A stretch of DNA of 64,000 bases. It comes from HXMU1420-2 sp017643305. GTDB taxonomy: Bacteria > Pseudomonadota > Alphaproteobacteria > Rhodobacterales > Rhodobacteraceae. The stretch's first letter is position 1. Every line of letters starts with the position of its first letter. The position numbers and the translations under genes were made by a program. Location: positions 2,418,001-2,482,000 of the forward strand of contig OZ244249.1 in assembly GCA_965217135.1 (NCBI GenBank), given 5' to 3'. The notes beneath the pieces are model-generated. The model ran no database searches and was not told the origin of the DNA. It saw only the letters and a program-made list of their open reading frames with translations. This document shows positions 52,349 through 61,099 of the stretch, one piece after another.

Positions 52349-53143
52349 CTAGTCAATAAACGCCTTCTCTACCACGAAATGCTTCGGGTCAGAATTGGCG
52401 CCTTCGGAAAGACCATGCGCTTCGCACAGTGCCATGATGTCCTTATTCAGCGCGAGGTTACCGCAGACCATGACCCGGTCTTCCTGCGCCGACCAGCCTG
52501 GCAGACCCAGCGCGTCGAAAACCCGCCCGTCGCGGATATGGTCACTGATTCGGCCCTCGATCTCCGAGGCCTCGCGTGTCGTCGTAGGGTAATAGCGCAG
52601 CTTGTCCCCCACCAGTTCTCCGATCAGCGGATCCTGCGGCAAAGCGTCTACGATCTGTGCGCCATATGCCAGCTCACCACCGGTGCGGCAGGTATGGGCA
52701 ACAATAACCTGATCGTAACTTTCCCAGGTCTCCGGATCGCGCAGCAGCGACGCAAAAGGCGCAATGCCTGTGCCCGTGCAGATCATCCACAATCGTTTGC
52801 CCGGCAACAGCGCATCCAGCACCAGCGTGCCCACGGGTTTTGGCCGCAAGATGATCTGGTCGCCAGGTTCGATCTTCTGCAAGCGCGATGTCAGCGGGCC
52901 ATCTTGCACCTTGATCGAATAGAACTCCAGTTCCTCATCCCAGCTGGGCGAGGCAATGGAATAGGCCCGCAGCAGCGGTTTGCCGTCTTCTTTCAATAGC
53001 CCGATCATCACGAACTCCCCGGACCGGAAACGTAATGACTGGGGCCGCGAAACACGGAAGGAAAAAAGGGTCTCGGTCCAGTGCGTCACGGCGGTGACAG
53101 TCTGGGCATCAGGCATGATCTTGGCGGGGGCTTGCACGTTCAT
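52349..53143 (-). CDS. fpr: Ferredoxin--NADP reductase
   Basis: The 264-residue flavoprotein has RFRSGEFVMIGLL and LRAYSIASPSWDEELEFYSI for FAD binding, LLPGKRLWMICTGTGIAPFA for the NADP pyrophosphate, and ends HFVVEKAFID, close to the bacterial Fpr C-terminus. It moves electrons between NADPH and ferredoxin or flavodoxin in the cytoplasm. The ferredoxin gene just upstream (11 bp away) is a natural partner. Confidence 0.93.
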   Translation of the reverse strand: MNVQAPAKIMPDAQTVTAVTHWTETLFSFRVSRPQSLRFRSGEFVMIGLLKEDGKPLLRAYSIASPSWDEELEFYSIKVQDGPLTSRLQKIEPGDQIILRPKPVGTLVLDALLPGKRLWMICTGTGIAPFASLLRDPETWESYDQVIVAHTCRTGGELAYGAQIVDALPQDPLIGELVGDKLRYYPTTTREASEIEGRISDHIRDGRVFDALGLPGWSAQEDRVMVCGNLALNKDIMALCEAHGLSEGANSDPKHFVVEKAFID

Positions 53144-53154
53144 TCATCTGGTCC

Positions 53155-53490
53155 TTATGCGGCGGCGGGGTTTTCGGAAAACGCGGTGTCGAGCTTGCCG
53201 GAAATGCCATCCATGTCGTCAGCGCCGTCCATCGGCTCCTTGGCTTCGGTGATCACCGGCCAAAGCTCTGAATACTTGCGATTGAATTCTACCCATTTCT
53301 CGGCGCCCGATTCGGTATCAGCCCGGATCGCATCCGCCGGGCATTCCGGTTCACACACTCCGCAATCGATACATTCGTCAGGGTGGATCACCAGCATGTT
53401 TTCCCCTTCATAAAAACAGTCCACGGGGCAGACGGACACACAGTCGGTATATTTGCAGGCGATACAATTGTCGGTGACGACATAGGTCAT
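53155..53490 (-). CDS. fdxA: Seven-iron ferredoxin FdxA
   Basis: The ATG at 53490, after AAAGGA, gives MTYVVTDNCIACKYTDCVSV and 111 residues, the usual FdxA length. Cys spacing C-x2-C-x4-C-x3-CP, then CIDCGVCEPECP, fits one [3Fe-4S] and one [4Fe-4S] cluster, and the C-terminal extension (WVEFNRKYSELWPVITEAKE) is typical. The longer frame from 53550 adds a stretch without homology. It is probably co-transcribed with fpr. Confidence 0.93.
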   Translation of the reverse strand: MTYVVTDNCIACKYTDCVSVCPVDCFYEGENMLVIHPDECIDCGVCEPECPADAIRADTESGAEKWVEFNRKYSELWPVITEAKEPMDGADDMDGISGKLDTAFSENPAAA

Positions 53491-53610
53491 GGGCGCGTCC
53501 TTTTTTAATGTCGCACCTGTTTGCCGCACCGCAGCGGCAGCGTCCGTCAACTAATTGCTATTTTGTCTGGCGCGCGTCGGGAAAGCTGGCTCCAACTAAG
53601 GAGCCTGCTC

Positions 53611-53901
53611 ATGATTGAACGACTTGTCGCCACAGACGACGCGCAAACCCTGACCGTCCACTGGGACAGCGGAGAAGTGTCGCAGCTCAGCGCCGAAACC
53701 CTGCGCCGTGAGGCGCGCGATGCATGGACCACGCGCCAAAAGATAGATTTTGGCCATGTCACCGTTGTCCCGGGGCTGACTATCACCGGTCTGCACCAGA
53801 TCGGGCGCGGCGGCGTGAACATCCATTTTTCGGACGGTCACGACAAGGCTATCTTCCCGTTTGTCTATCTGCGCGAACTTTGCGCCAGCTTTGACAAGTA
53901 A
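53611..53901 (+). CDS. DUF971 (gamma-butyrobetaine-hydroxylase-like N-terminal domain) protein
   Basis: The ATG at 53611 has a clear AAGGAG site and gives 96 residues. LTVHWDSGEVSQLSAETLRR, GLTITGLHQIGRGGVNIHFS and DGHDKAIFPFVYLRELC match small DUF971 proteins, which correspond to the N-terminal domain of gamma-butyrobetaine hydroxylase and occur near Fe-S cluster functions. The typical zinc or cluster ligands are not evident. It is divergent from fdxA and lies 71 bp before the AprA-like gene. Confidence 0.82.
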   Translation: MIERLVATDDAQTLTVHWDSGEVSQLSAETLRREARDAWTTRQKIDFGHVTVVPGLTITGLHQIGRGGVNIHFSDGHDKAIFPFVYLRELCASFDK

Positions 53902-53972
53902 TTGACAGCGCCTTCGCTGCAGCGCGGCGCAGGTTAGTGAAAATTTAAACCAGCAACAGCAAGGACACGCGC

Positions 53973-55715
53973 ATGGACGACATACTGGATGGCCTGACGC
54001 AGATCGATTGCGACATCCTGATCATCGGGGGGGGCACTGCTGGCCCCATGGCCGCGCTTAAAGCCAAGCGTAAAAACCCCAAAGCTAATGTCGTTCTTCT
54101 GGACAAGGCAAACGTGAAGCGCTCCGGCGCGATCTCCATGGGAATGGACGGGTTGAACAACTCCGTTATTCCCGGGTATGCCACACCGGAACAATACACT
54201 AAGGAAATCACCATCGCGAATGATGGCATCTGCGATCAGGCTGCCGTCTACCGCTATGCCAGCGAGTGTTATGACATCATCCAAGAACTCGATGAATTCG
54301 GCATTCGGTTCCAGAAGGACGAGAACGGTGAATATGATGTCAAAAAGGTCCACCATATCGGTACCTACGTCTTGCCGATGCCCAATGGCGACACGGTAAA
54401 AAAGGCGCTCTATCGTCAGCTGCGCAAGGCACGTATCAACATCGTAAACCGGTTCATGGCCACGCGTCTGCTGACCGGCGAAGGCCGCATCGCGGGTGCG
54501 ATCTGTGTGAACACGCGCACGGCGGAATTCCTCGTGGTCCGGGCCAAGGCCGTGATCATGAGCCTCGGCGCGGCGGGCCGTTTGGGCCTGCCGACCTCCG
54601 GCTACCTGTATGGCACCTACGAAAACGCATCGAATTCCGGCGAAGGGTATTCCATGGCCTATCATGCCGGGGCTGGGCTCGCCAATTTGGAATGCTACCA
54701 GATCAACCCGCTGATCAAGGACTATAACGGCCCGGCCTGCGCTTATGTGGCCGGTCCGATGGGCGGTTACACAGCAAATGCGTCCGGTGAACGGTTCATC
54801 GAATGCGATTACTGGTCCGGCCAGATGATGCAGGAATTCTATGACGAACTGCTGGGCGGCAAAGGGCCTGTGTACCTGAAGCTGAACCACCTCGCCGAAG
54901 AGACCATTGCCGAAATCGAACGTGTGCTGCACATCGTCGAACGCCCCACACGTGGGCATTTCCACGAAGGCCGCGGCACCGATTATCGCAAGCAGATGAT
55001 CGAAATGCACATTTCGGAGATCGGTTTCTGTTCCGGGCATTCGGCCTCTGGCGTTTTCGTGGACGAAAACGCGCGCACCACGATCGCCGGCCTTTATGCT
55101 GCCGGCGACATGGCCAATGTGCCGCATAACTACATGCTGGGCGCATTCACCAACGGTGCTTTTGCCGGACTGGACGCGGTAGACTTTATCGAAGACGTGG
55201 ATTTCGCGGCCTATGACGAAGGCGTCGTCGCCGCAGAACGTGAAAGGGTATTGGCCCCCACCAAGCGGGACGATGGCATCCCACCCAACCAGATCGAATA
55301 CAAGACCCGCCGCCTGGTTAACGACTACCTTCAACCGCCAAAGGTCACGGCCAAGATGGAACTGGCACAGGATCGGTTCGAAGAGGTCCGCGACGATATG
55401 GAACAGGGCATGTACGTACGCGACTCCCATGAACTGATGCGCGCGCTGGAAGCATCCTCCATTCTGGATTGTGCCGACATGGCGGCAGCGGCCTCGCTCT
55501 ACCGGACGGAAAGCCGCTGGGGTCTGTACCACAATCGCGTGGAATACGACCGCGACGATGAAAATTGGTTCTGCCACACGATCCTGACCAAGGGCGATGT
55601 CGGCAAACCGGTCCATCGCAAGCAGGACGTGAAACCTTATGTCGTCGAAATCGCCGATGACGAAAAGGACGCCTATAACAATCAGCGCGTCGATCCGTCG
55701 GTCGCGGCAGAATAA
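53973..55715 (+). CDS. AprA/SdhA-like FAD-dependent oxidoreductase subunit
   Basis: The 580-residue flavoprotein opens with a Rossmann FAD site, CDILIIGGGTAGPMAALKAK near residue 14-33, and closes the pocket with GLYAAGDMANVPHNYMLGAF near 373. VKRSGAISMGMDGLNNSVIP and the overall layout place it in the fumarate reductase/succinate dehydrogenase/adenylylsulfate reductase superfamily, nearer to AprA because an AprB-like ferredoxin follows 16 bp downstream. No apr, sat, sox or dsr genes are nearby. The electron donor or acceptor compound is unknown. It is the first gene of a long plus-strand redox and transport cluster. Confidence 0.85.
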   Translation: MDDILDGLTQIDCDILIIGGGTAGPMAALKAKRKNPKANVVLLDKANVKRSGAISMGMDGLNNSVIPGYATPEQYTKEITIANDGICDQAAVYRYASECYDIIQELDEFGIRFQKDENGEYDVKKVHHIGTYVLPMPNGDTVKKALYRQLRKARINIVNRFMATRLLTGEGRIAGAICVNTRTAEFLVVRAKAVIMSLGAAGRLGLPTSGYLYGTYENASNSGEGYSMAYHAGAGLANLECYQINPLIKDYNGPACAYVAGPMGGYTANASGERFIECDYWSGQMMQEFYDELLGGKGPVYLKLNHLAEETIAEIERVLHIVERPTRGHFHEGRGTDYRKQMIEMHISEIGFCSGHSASGVFVDENARTTIAGLYAAGDMANVPHNYMLGAFTNGAFAGLDAVDFIEDVDFAAYDEGVVAAERERVLAPTKRDDGIPPNQIEYKTRRLVNDYLQPPKVTAKMELAQDRFEEVRDDMEQGMYVRDSHELMRALEASSILDCADMAAAASLYRTESRWGLYHNRVEYDRDDENWFCHTILTKGDVGKPVHRKQDVKPYVVEIADDEKDAYNNQRVDPSVAAE

Positions 55716-55731
55716 TCGGAAGGACCAGACT

Positions 55732-55980
55732 ATGCCTCTCGCTCAAACCGCCACGACCGTGCCCGTTGTCGTCAATGACGACCTGTGCATCGCCGACAAA
55801 GGCTGCACCGTCTGCGTGGATGTCTGCCCGCTGGACGTGCTTCGCATCACCGACACGCCGGACGGCCCAAAAGCCAAGACAGCGTACATGAAATACGACG
55901 AATGCTGGTATTGCATGCCATGCGAGGCCGACTGCCCCACCGGTGCGGTCACCGTAAACCTTCCCTACCTTCTGAAGTGA
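55732..55980 (+). CDS. AprB-like 2[4Fe-4S] ferredoxin subunit
   Basis: The ATG at 55732 follows GGAAGGA and gives 82 residues. Two cysteine clusters are visible: CIADKGCTVCVDVCP and CWYCMPCEADCP. The second, with its CWxCxxC spacing, resembles the electron-transfer subunit AprB more than ordinary ferredoxins, but the AprB C-terminal tail is absent. It should carry electrons to or from the flavoprotein encoded just upstream. Confidence 0.88.
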   Translation: MPLAQTATTVPVVVNDDLCIADKGCTVCVDVCPLDVLRITDTPDGPKAKTAYMKYDECWYCMPCEADCPTGAVTVNLPYLLK

Positions 55981-55987
55981 GGCAGCC

Positions 55988-56941
55988 GTGAGCGGACTTT
56001 TCGAAGATTTTGACGATATTTCCGATCTGGCCGAAGGCCTGGACGACCCATCCTCCGGGGCCCGCATCATGGCCGTGATCGAGCTGACTGACAGCGCCGA
56101 TCCTGCCGCGATCCCTTACCTGGCCCGAGCAATAATGGACGAAGACGCGGGCGTGCGGAAACAAGCCGCTCAGGGCCTGACCGATTTTGACGGCCCGGAC
56201 ACCGCCGCGGCGCTGGTTACAGCGCTGAGCGACAGCGACCCGACCGTGATCGAGGCTGCACGCTTCAGCCTGACTGAATTGAAGGACCCCGCCGCCGGCG
56301 ACGCGATCCTACCGCATCTGGAAGATGAGGACGAGATCAAGCTGGCAGCCTGTTTTGCAGGCATTAAGGAACTGCGCCGCCCCGAGTCTCTGGGGCCCGC
56401 CGTAAAGGCGCTGCGCCACAGCTCTGCAAAGGTGCGGCAGCAGGCAGTCAGCGTCATCGGTTGGCTGTGCGACGAAGGCGCCCTGCCCGCGCTGCGCGAC
56501 GCAGCATCTGATGCAGACGTTCAGGTCCGTCGCACGGCCTTGTCCGCACTGGGATTTTCAAGCTCGGAACATGCCGAGGCTACGTTGATCACCGCATTGA
56601 AGGACCCCGAATGGCTGGTCCGTGAAGCGGCTGCCGAAACACTGGCCAAAAGCGGGTCGGCCACCTGCATCTCAGACCTGCGGGCCGCGCTGGCCGATGA
56701 ATTCTGGCAGGTCCGCCTGAAAGCCGTGCGGTCGCTGGGCCGTCTGGGCGCGTCCGAAGCTGCAATGGAAATCGGTCCGATGATGGATCTGCCCGTGCCG
56801 AACCTGCGCAAGGAATGTGCCGCAGTTCTGGGCGAACTGGCCGTTCCAGAGACTGTCGTGTTTCTGGAAAAATACGCCGACGACACCGATCCGGACGTGC
56901 GCAAAAACGTCCGCTGGGCGCTGGGAAAACTGGCCGCCTGA
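55988..56941 (+). CDS. HEAT-repeat protein
   Basis: A GTG start at 55988, 7 bp after the ferredoxin stop and preceded by GAGG, gives 317 residues made almost entirely of about eight HEAT-like helical pairs such as DPAAIPYLARAIMDEDAGVR and EATLITALKDPEWLVREAAA. This resembles PBS-lyase-type HEAT proteins. It has no signal peptide or membrane segment. It is probably a cytoplasmic scaffold or maturation factor for the flavoprotein/ferredoxin pair, a guess based only on position. Confidence 0.85.
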   Translation: MSGLFEDFDDISDLAEGLDDPSSGARIMAVIELTDSADPAAIPYLARAIMDEDAGVRKQAAQGLTDFDGPDTAAALVTALSDSDPTVIEAARFSLTELKDPAAGDAILPHLEDEDEIKLAACFAGIKELRRPESLGPAVKALRHSSAKVRQQAVSVIGWLCDEGALPALRDAASDADVQVRRTALSALGFSSSEHAEATLITALKDPEWLVREAAAETLAKSGSATCISDLRAALADEFWQVRLKAVRSLGRLGASEAAMEIGPMMDLPVPNLRKECAAVLGELAVPETVVFLEKYADDTDPDVRKNVRWALGKLAA

Positions 56942-57248
56942 CACCCCGTTTTATGACCGGGGACATTGCAAGATTTTAAACCCTTCCTGCTGTCGCGGGA
57001 GGGGCAATTTTGCCTCAGGAATGAGTTATAAAACATTGTTTTTATTAATTTTAATAAAATAATGATTCGGTGTATTTTGATTAATTTTGGTCTTAATCCG
57101 CACCCAAATCCACCTATTTCTGCCCAAATATGCTGCAGATGCAGCATAAGCAGGTTTTTCCACACCTTCCGCGTTTTGAAAGCCTCAGATCGCCCCCGAT
57201 AATGGATGCAGATCGATAAATGATCGCCTCAGCAAGGGAGTCACTGAC
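56942..57248 (+). promoter_or_regulatory. A+T-rich control region before the ABC binding-protein gene
   Basis: This 307-bp gap splits the cluster. TTTTATTAA and TTAATAAAA form a perfect 9-bp inverted repeat around TT (57040-57059), and ATTAATTTT recurs directly at 57044 and 57080. TATGCTGC and GCAGCATA form a second inverted repeat around AGAT (57129-57148). A plausible promoter follows: TTGAAA (57176-57181), 16 bp, GATAAT (57198-57203). Both palindromes lie upstream of the promoter, suiting activators or repressors such as the Crp-family protein encoded at the cluster end. Confidence 0.6.
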
Positions 57249-58622
57249 GTGCTACAAAGCTACAATCTGAAATCCGCCTTATTGGGGGCCATGCTCCTTC
57301 CGATGGCCTCAATGGCCGCCGCGGAAAAAATCGAGATCGCAATTGGCCACCAGTCGATGTGCACCGATACCTACACTGCCGGTATTGTCGTGAAAGAACT
57401 CGGCCTGCTGGAGAAATACCTGCCGACCGACGGCAAATATGCAGACGCCAAGTACAAGGTCAGCTGGGCCGACTACAGCTCCGGCGGTCCGATCACCAAC
57501 CAGATGATGGCCAACAAACTGAACTTTGGCGTGATGGGGGATTACCCGCTGATCGTGAACGGCGCCAAGTTTCAGGAAACCGACAGCCTGCGCACGCTCT
57601 ATGTGGCGGGCACTGGGTATAACCTCAAAGGCTCCGGCAACGCCATCGTCGTGCCTGTCGATAGCGACATGTATTCAATCACCGATCTGAAGGGCAAAGA
57701 AGTGTCCACGCCTGTCGGCTCCGCCGCTTGGGGCATGTTGCTCAAGGCGATGCAGGACAACGGCATTCCAACCGGTGAATACGTCCTGAAAAACCAGAGC
57801 CCCGCGGTCGGCGCAGCCAATATCGCGGCCGGCAAGATCGATGCACATTCCGATTTTTGCCCGTGGTCTGAAATCATGGAATTCCGCGGCACCGGTCGGA
57901 AAATCTATGATGGGTCTGAAACAAGCGTGCCCTATCTGCATGGCGTCGTGGTCCGTCAGGACTTTGCCGAAGAATATCCCGAAGTGGTTCAGGCCTTCAT
58001 CAAGGCTGTGTACGAGGCTGGCGAATGGATCCGCGAAGACCCGATGCGTGCCGTGTCGATGATGGAAGGCTGGACCGGCGTGGAAAAAGAGGTGCTGTAT
58101 CTGTACTTCTCGACCGGCGGACACCTTACGCTGGAACCGACGGTCAAAACCGAATGGGTTGACGCGCTGAAGTTCAACCACGGAGTTCTGGTCAAGGAAA
58201 AGGCGATCCCACCGCTCGATTTCGACGCATGGATCAACGAAGACTATATCCGTGCGGCCTATGCTGACCTCGGTATCGACTACGACGCAGAAAAGGCCGT
58301 GGTCGTGGACCCCGTTGTCGTCAACCAGGGCCTGCCCGCGGAAATCTGGCATTCGCGTGACGGTGTATCGTCCTACGACACCATGCCCGAATTCCTGAAG
58401 GCGGCTGCCACGATGAAGGGTACCGGTGCCAAACTCAATGCCACCTATGTCTACGACGTGGAAACCGGGCTTAAGCTGTTCGGCAAGACCGCGTTCTGGG
58501 TCAAGACTGGCACCGAATACAGCACCTTCCTGCGCAAGGGTGAGGCCGAGGCTTTTGCCAGCGCCAATGGTGGCGAAGTGATCACCTACGACGCGGCCAT
58601 CGCCGACTTCATCGAAGGCTGA
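57249..58622 (+). CDS. Large TauA/SsuA/NrtA-type ABC substrate-binding protein
   Basis: A GTG at 57249 with AAGGGAG upstream gives 457 residues. The signal peptide ends near MAAAEK. The mature part has a NMT1/TauA-like fold: EIAIGHQSMCTDTYTAGIVV, FGVMGDYPLIVNG, DLKGKEVSTPVGSAAWGMLL and AAGKIDAHSDFCPWSEIMEF. It is about 120 residues longer than ordinary TauA/SsuA proteins. Mature cysteines occur in SMCTDTY and DFCPW. It would bind the solute in the periplasm for the ABC proteins encoded downstream. The solute is unknown. Confidence 0.85.
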   Translation: MLQSYNLKSALLGAMLLPMASMAAAEKIEIAIGHQSMCTDTYTAGIVVKELGLLEKYLPTDGKYADAKYKVSWADYSSGGPITNQMMANKLNFGVMGDYPLIVNGAKFQETDSLRTLYVAGTGYNLKGSGNAIVVPVDSDMYSITDLKGKEVSTPVGSAAWGMLLKAMQDNGIPTGEYVLKNQSPAVGAANIAAGKIDAHSDFCPWSEIMEFRGTGRKIYDGSETSVPYLHGVVVRQDFAEEYPEVVQAFIKAVYEAGEWIREDPMRAVSMMEGWTGVEKEVLYLYFSTGGHLTLEPTVKTEWVDALKFNHGVLVKEKAIPPLDFDAWINEDYIRAAYADLGIDYDAEKAVVVDPVVVNQGLPAEIWHSRDGVSSYDTMPEFLKAAATMKGTGAKLNATYVYDVETGLKLFGKTAFWVKTGTEYSTFLRKGEAEAFASANGGEVITYDAAIADFIEG

Positions 58623-58702
58623 TCAGCACCCAACAACCTTCGCTCTGGGGCATGTGCCATCCGCGCATGCCCCGGGGTACGACCGGCAGTAAAGGAAGAG
58701 CC

Positions 58703-59590
58703 ATGTCCACAGCAATCAAGCCGAGCGGCGAGACAGCTCAGAAAAATCAAGATAGCCCCGTATCGACCAGGCCCGAATCGGCTCCGGCCCAGCCTGCGCC
58801 ACGTCGCTGGGTGCCGTCGCGCCAGCAGCTGCTGGATATCGGCATCGTCTGCCTGTCCCTGGGAACCGGCATTCTGCTGTGGCACATGTTCACGGCCATC
58901 GATCTGGATTTCTTCATAAATTTCTCGAACGTGCCGTCGCCATGGCGGGTGTTCACAGCCTTTTTTGCCCACATCCAGACCGACATATTCTGGACCCATA
59001 TCGGCGTATCGATGCGCCGGATCCTGATCAGCTATTCACTGGCCACCGTGATCGGTATCTCCATCGGGCTGGTCATGGGCCGGTCCCGGCTCGCCCGGAC
59101 GTTCATCATGCCTTATATCGAGGTGATCCGTCCGATCCCGGCCGTGGCATGGATCCCGTTGGCAATCCTGATGTGGCCGACCGAGGAAAGCTCCATCATC
59201 TACATCACCTTCTTGGGCGCGCTGTTTCCGATCGTGCTGAACACGTTGCACGGGGTCGAACAGACGCCCGAGGTACTCGTCCGCGCGGTCCAGTCGCTGG
59301 GCGCGTCCCGCTGGGCAGTGTTCCGGCACGTGGTGATCCCCGCAGCTTTACCGTCTATCGCAGCGGGTCTGGCGATTGGTATGGGGGTCAGCTGGTTCTC
59401 ACTTCTGGCCGGTGAAATCATCTCGGGCCAGTACGGCATCGGCTATTTCACATGGGATGCCTACAGTCTGATCAACTATCAGGACATTGTGGTTGGCATG
59501 CTGGTGATTGGCTTCCTAGGCACCGGCTCCACCGCGGCAATCAAACAAATCACAAAGCCGATGCTGGCCTGGCAGAAAAGGACACGGTGA
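58703..59590 (+). CDS. ABC transporter permease (TauC/SsuC type)
   Basis: The ATG at 58703, after AAAGGAAG, gives 295 residues with a proline-rich N-terminus and six membrane helices. The BPD_transp_1 motif is PEVLVRAVQSLGASRWAVFR followed by HVVIPAALPSI. It forms the membrane channel, probably as a homodimer, of the nitrate/sulfonate/taurine class of importers. Its stop overlaps the next start (TGATG). Confidence 0.92.
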   Translation: MSTAIKPSGETAQKNQDSPVSTRPESAPAQPAPRRWVPSRQQLLDIGIVCLSLGTGILLWHMFTAIDLDFFINFSNVPSPWRVFTAFFAHIQTDIFWTHIGVSMRRILISYSLATVIGISIGLVMGRSRLARTFIMPYIEVIRPIPAVAWIPLAILMWPTEESSIIYITFLGALFPIVLNTLHGVEQTPEVLVRAVQSLGASRWAVFRHVVIPAALPSIAAGLAIGMGVSWFSLLAGEIISGQYGIGYFTWDAYSLINYQDIVVGMLVIGFLGTGSTAAIKQITKPMLAWQKRTR

Positions 59591-60270
59591 TGTCGACGCT
59601 TTCGGTACTGTCACGGGAAATCGGCGCAGGGTGGCGCGGGTTTCTGGGCAAAGGCGTGATCTTTGCTCTGTTGTTTCAAGTGTTCATGATGCTGGCTCTG
59701 ATTGTCCGGTTTCAGGCGCTACCCAATTACGTCACCTTTTATGACTGGATCGGCAATGCGATCCGGATCATCCAGTCGACCCCGGCATGGTCCGACATCC
59801 TGCCGATCATCCGCGAAGAATGGCTGATCGAAATCGGCCGCATGAATTACGACTATGGCTTGGGCATTTCGGAATGGAGCCTGAATGTCGTGCCCTCCCG
59901 CCTGTTGGTGCTGACCGCGCTGGGGGCCGTGCTGGCCCTGTGCATGGCGCTTCTGCGGCGCAACACCTGTTCAACCGTCACTGCCACAACATTGCGGGCA
60001 ACGACCGGGCTGGGCGCAGTGATGGTGGCCATGACCAACGCGACCATGTCCTGGGTCGTCTGCTGCGCAACGCCCAGCTGGGTGGTCGGGCTGGCGATGC
60101 TGGGCCTGGGGGTTTCGACCTCCCTCGCGCTGGAAACCATGGGACCGATCCTGACCTATGCCGGGTTCGGATTATTGGCCGCACTCGTGCTGTTCCTGTC
60201 CTGGCGCAAGGCGCGCGACGGGGGCAATGGTACTGCACATGCTCTCAAAGGAGACACCCTTCATGCTTGA
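59590..60270 (+). CDS. Membrane protein of unknown function inside the ABC operon
   Basis: The ATG at 59590 overlaps the permease stop (TGATG) and gives 226 residues. It has four or five membrane helices (about 20-45, 100-122, 134-150, 154-175, 183-203) and a soluble loop containing ILPIIREEWLIEIGRMNYDY. A double Cys (WVVCCATPSWVV) lies in a membrane segment. It lacks the ABC permease EAA loop, so it is not a second permease. It overlaps the ATPase start by 8 bp. I do not recognise the family. Confidence 0.72.
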   Translation: MSTLSVLSREIGAGWRGFLGKGVIFALLFQVFMMLALIVRFQALPNYVTFYDWIGNAIRIIQSTPAWSDILPIIREEWLIEIGRMNYDYGLGISEWSLNVVPSRLLVLTALGAVLALCMALLRRNTCSTVTATTLRATTGLGAVMVAMTNATMSWVVCCATPSWVVGLAMLGLGVSTSLALETMGPILTYAGFGLLAALVLFLSWRKARDGGNGTAHALKGDTLHA

Positions 60271-61099
60271 TATTGTGAATTTCGAAAAATCGAAGGCCGA
60301 GAAAGAAAAGATCAAGGGCCAGATCAAGATTGACGAGGTGTCGATCACTTTTGACAAGGGCGACACCGCTCACCAGGCCGTTAGCAGCACGTCGCTGGAC
60401 ATCTCGGCTGGGGAATTCGTGTGCATCCTTGGCCCGTCGGGCTGCGGGAAATCCACGCTTCTGAATGCCGTGGCGGGTTATGTCGCACCGAGCGAAGGAA
60501 CAATTCTGCTGGACGGCACCAAGATCGAAAAACCGGGCCCGGATCGGGGCATGGTTTTCCAGCAATACTCGTTGCTGCCCTGGAAAACCGTTTATGAAAA
60601 CGTGGCCTTCGGACCGCTGATGGCCGGCAAGGACCGTACGGAGGCAGGCTCCATCGCCAACACCTTTCTGCAACTTGTGGGTCTGAAGAAATTCGGTGGG
60701 CGCTACCCCGCCGAATTGTCCGGTGGCATGCAGCAGCGCGTGGGGATCGCCCGGGCGCTGGCAAATTACCCGTCGGTCCTTTTGATGGACGAACCGTTTG
60801 GCGCGCTGGACGCACAGACCCGGCTGATGATGCAGGAAAGCCTGCTGGAGATCTGGCGTAAGTTTGGCACCACGGTCATCTTTGTCACCCATGACGTGGA
60901 CGAAGCCGTGTTTCTTGCCGATCGCGTCTTGATCATGAGCGCGGCGCCTGGCCGGATTATCGAAGATGTGCGCATCTCCCTGCCCCGTCCCCGGTCGACC
61001 GACATGGCATCAAGCCCTGAATACATCCAGGCCCGGCAATTCTGTCTCGACACGATCAAAGCCGAAAGCCGCAAGGCGTTTGAGAGCCAAAACTTATGA
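60263..61099 (+). CDS. ABC transporter ATP-binding protein (TauB/SsuB type)
   Basis: The ATG at 60263 has an AAAGGAG site, overlaps the membrane-protein end, and gives 278 residues. Walker A is GPSGCGKSTLL, the Q-loop VFQQYSLLPWKTV, the signature LSGGMQQRVGIARAL, Walker B VLLMDEPFGALD and the switch His THDVDEAVFLADR. It drives the TauC-like permease. A basic N-terminal extension (FEKSKAEKEKIKGQIK) precedes the ABC domain. Confidence 0.94.
   Translation: MLDIVNFEKSKAEKEKIKGQIKIDEVSITFDKGDTAHQAVSSTSLDISAGEFVCILGPSGCGKSTLLNAVAGYVAPSEGTILLDGTKIEKPGPDRGMVFQQYSLLPWKTVYENVAFGPLMAGKDRTEAGSIANTFLQLVGLKKFGGRYPAELSGGMQQRVGIARALANYPSVLLMDEPFGALDAQTRLMMQESLLEIWRKFGTTVIFVTHDVDEAVFLADRVLIMSAAPGRIIEDVRISLPRPRSTDMASSPEYIQARQFCLDTIKAESRKAFESQNL

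Noticed and set aside
53934..55616. 560-codon open frame on the minus strand
   Set aside because: It lies wholly antisense to the AprA-like gene, which has clear FAD motifs and a ribosome-binding site. High G+C produces such mirror frames.
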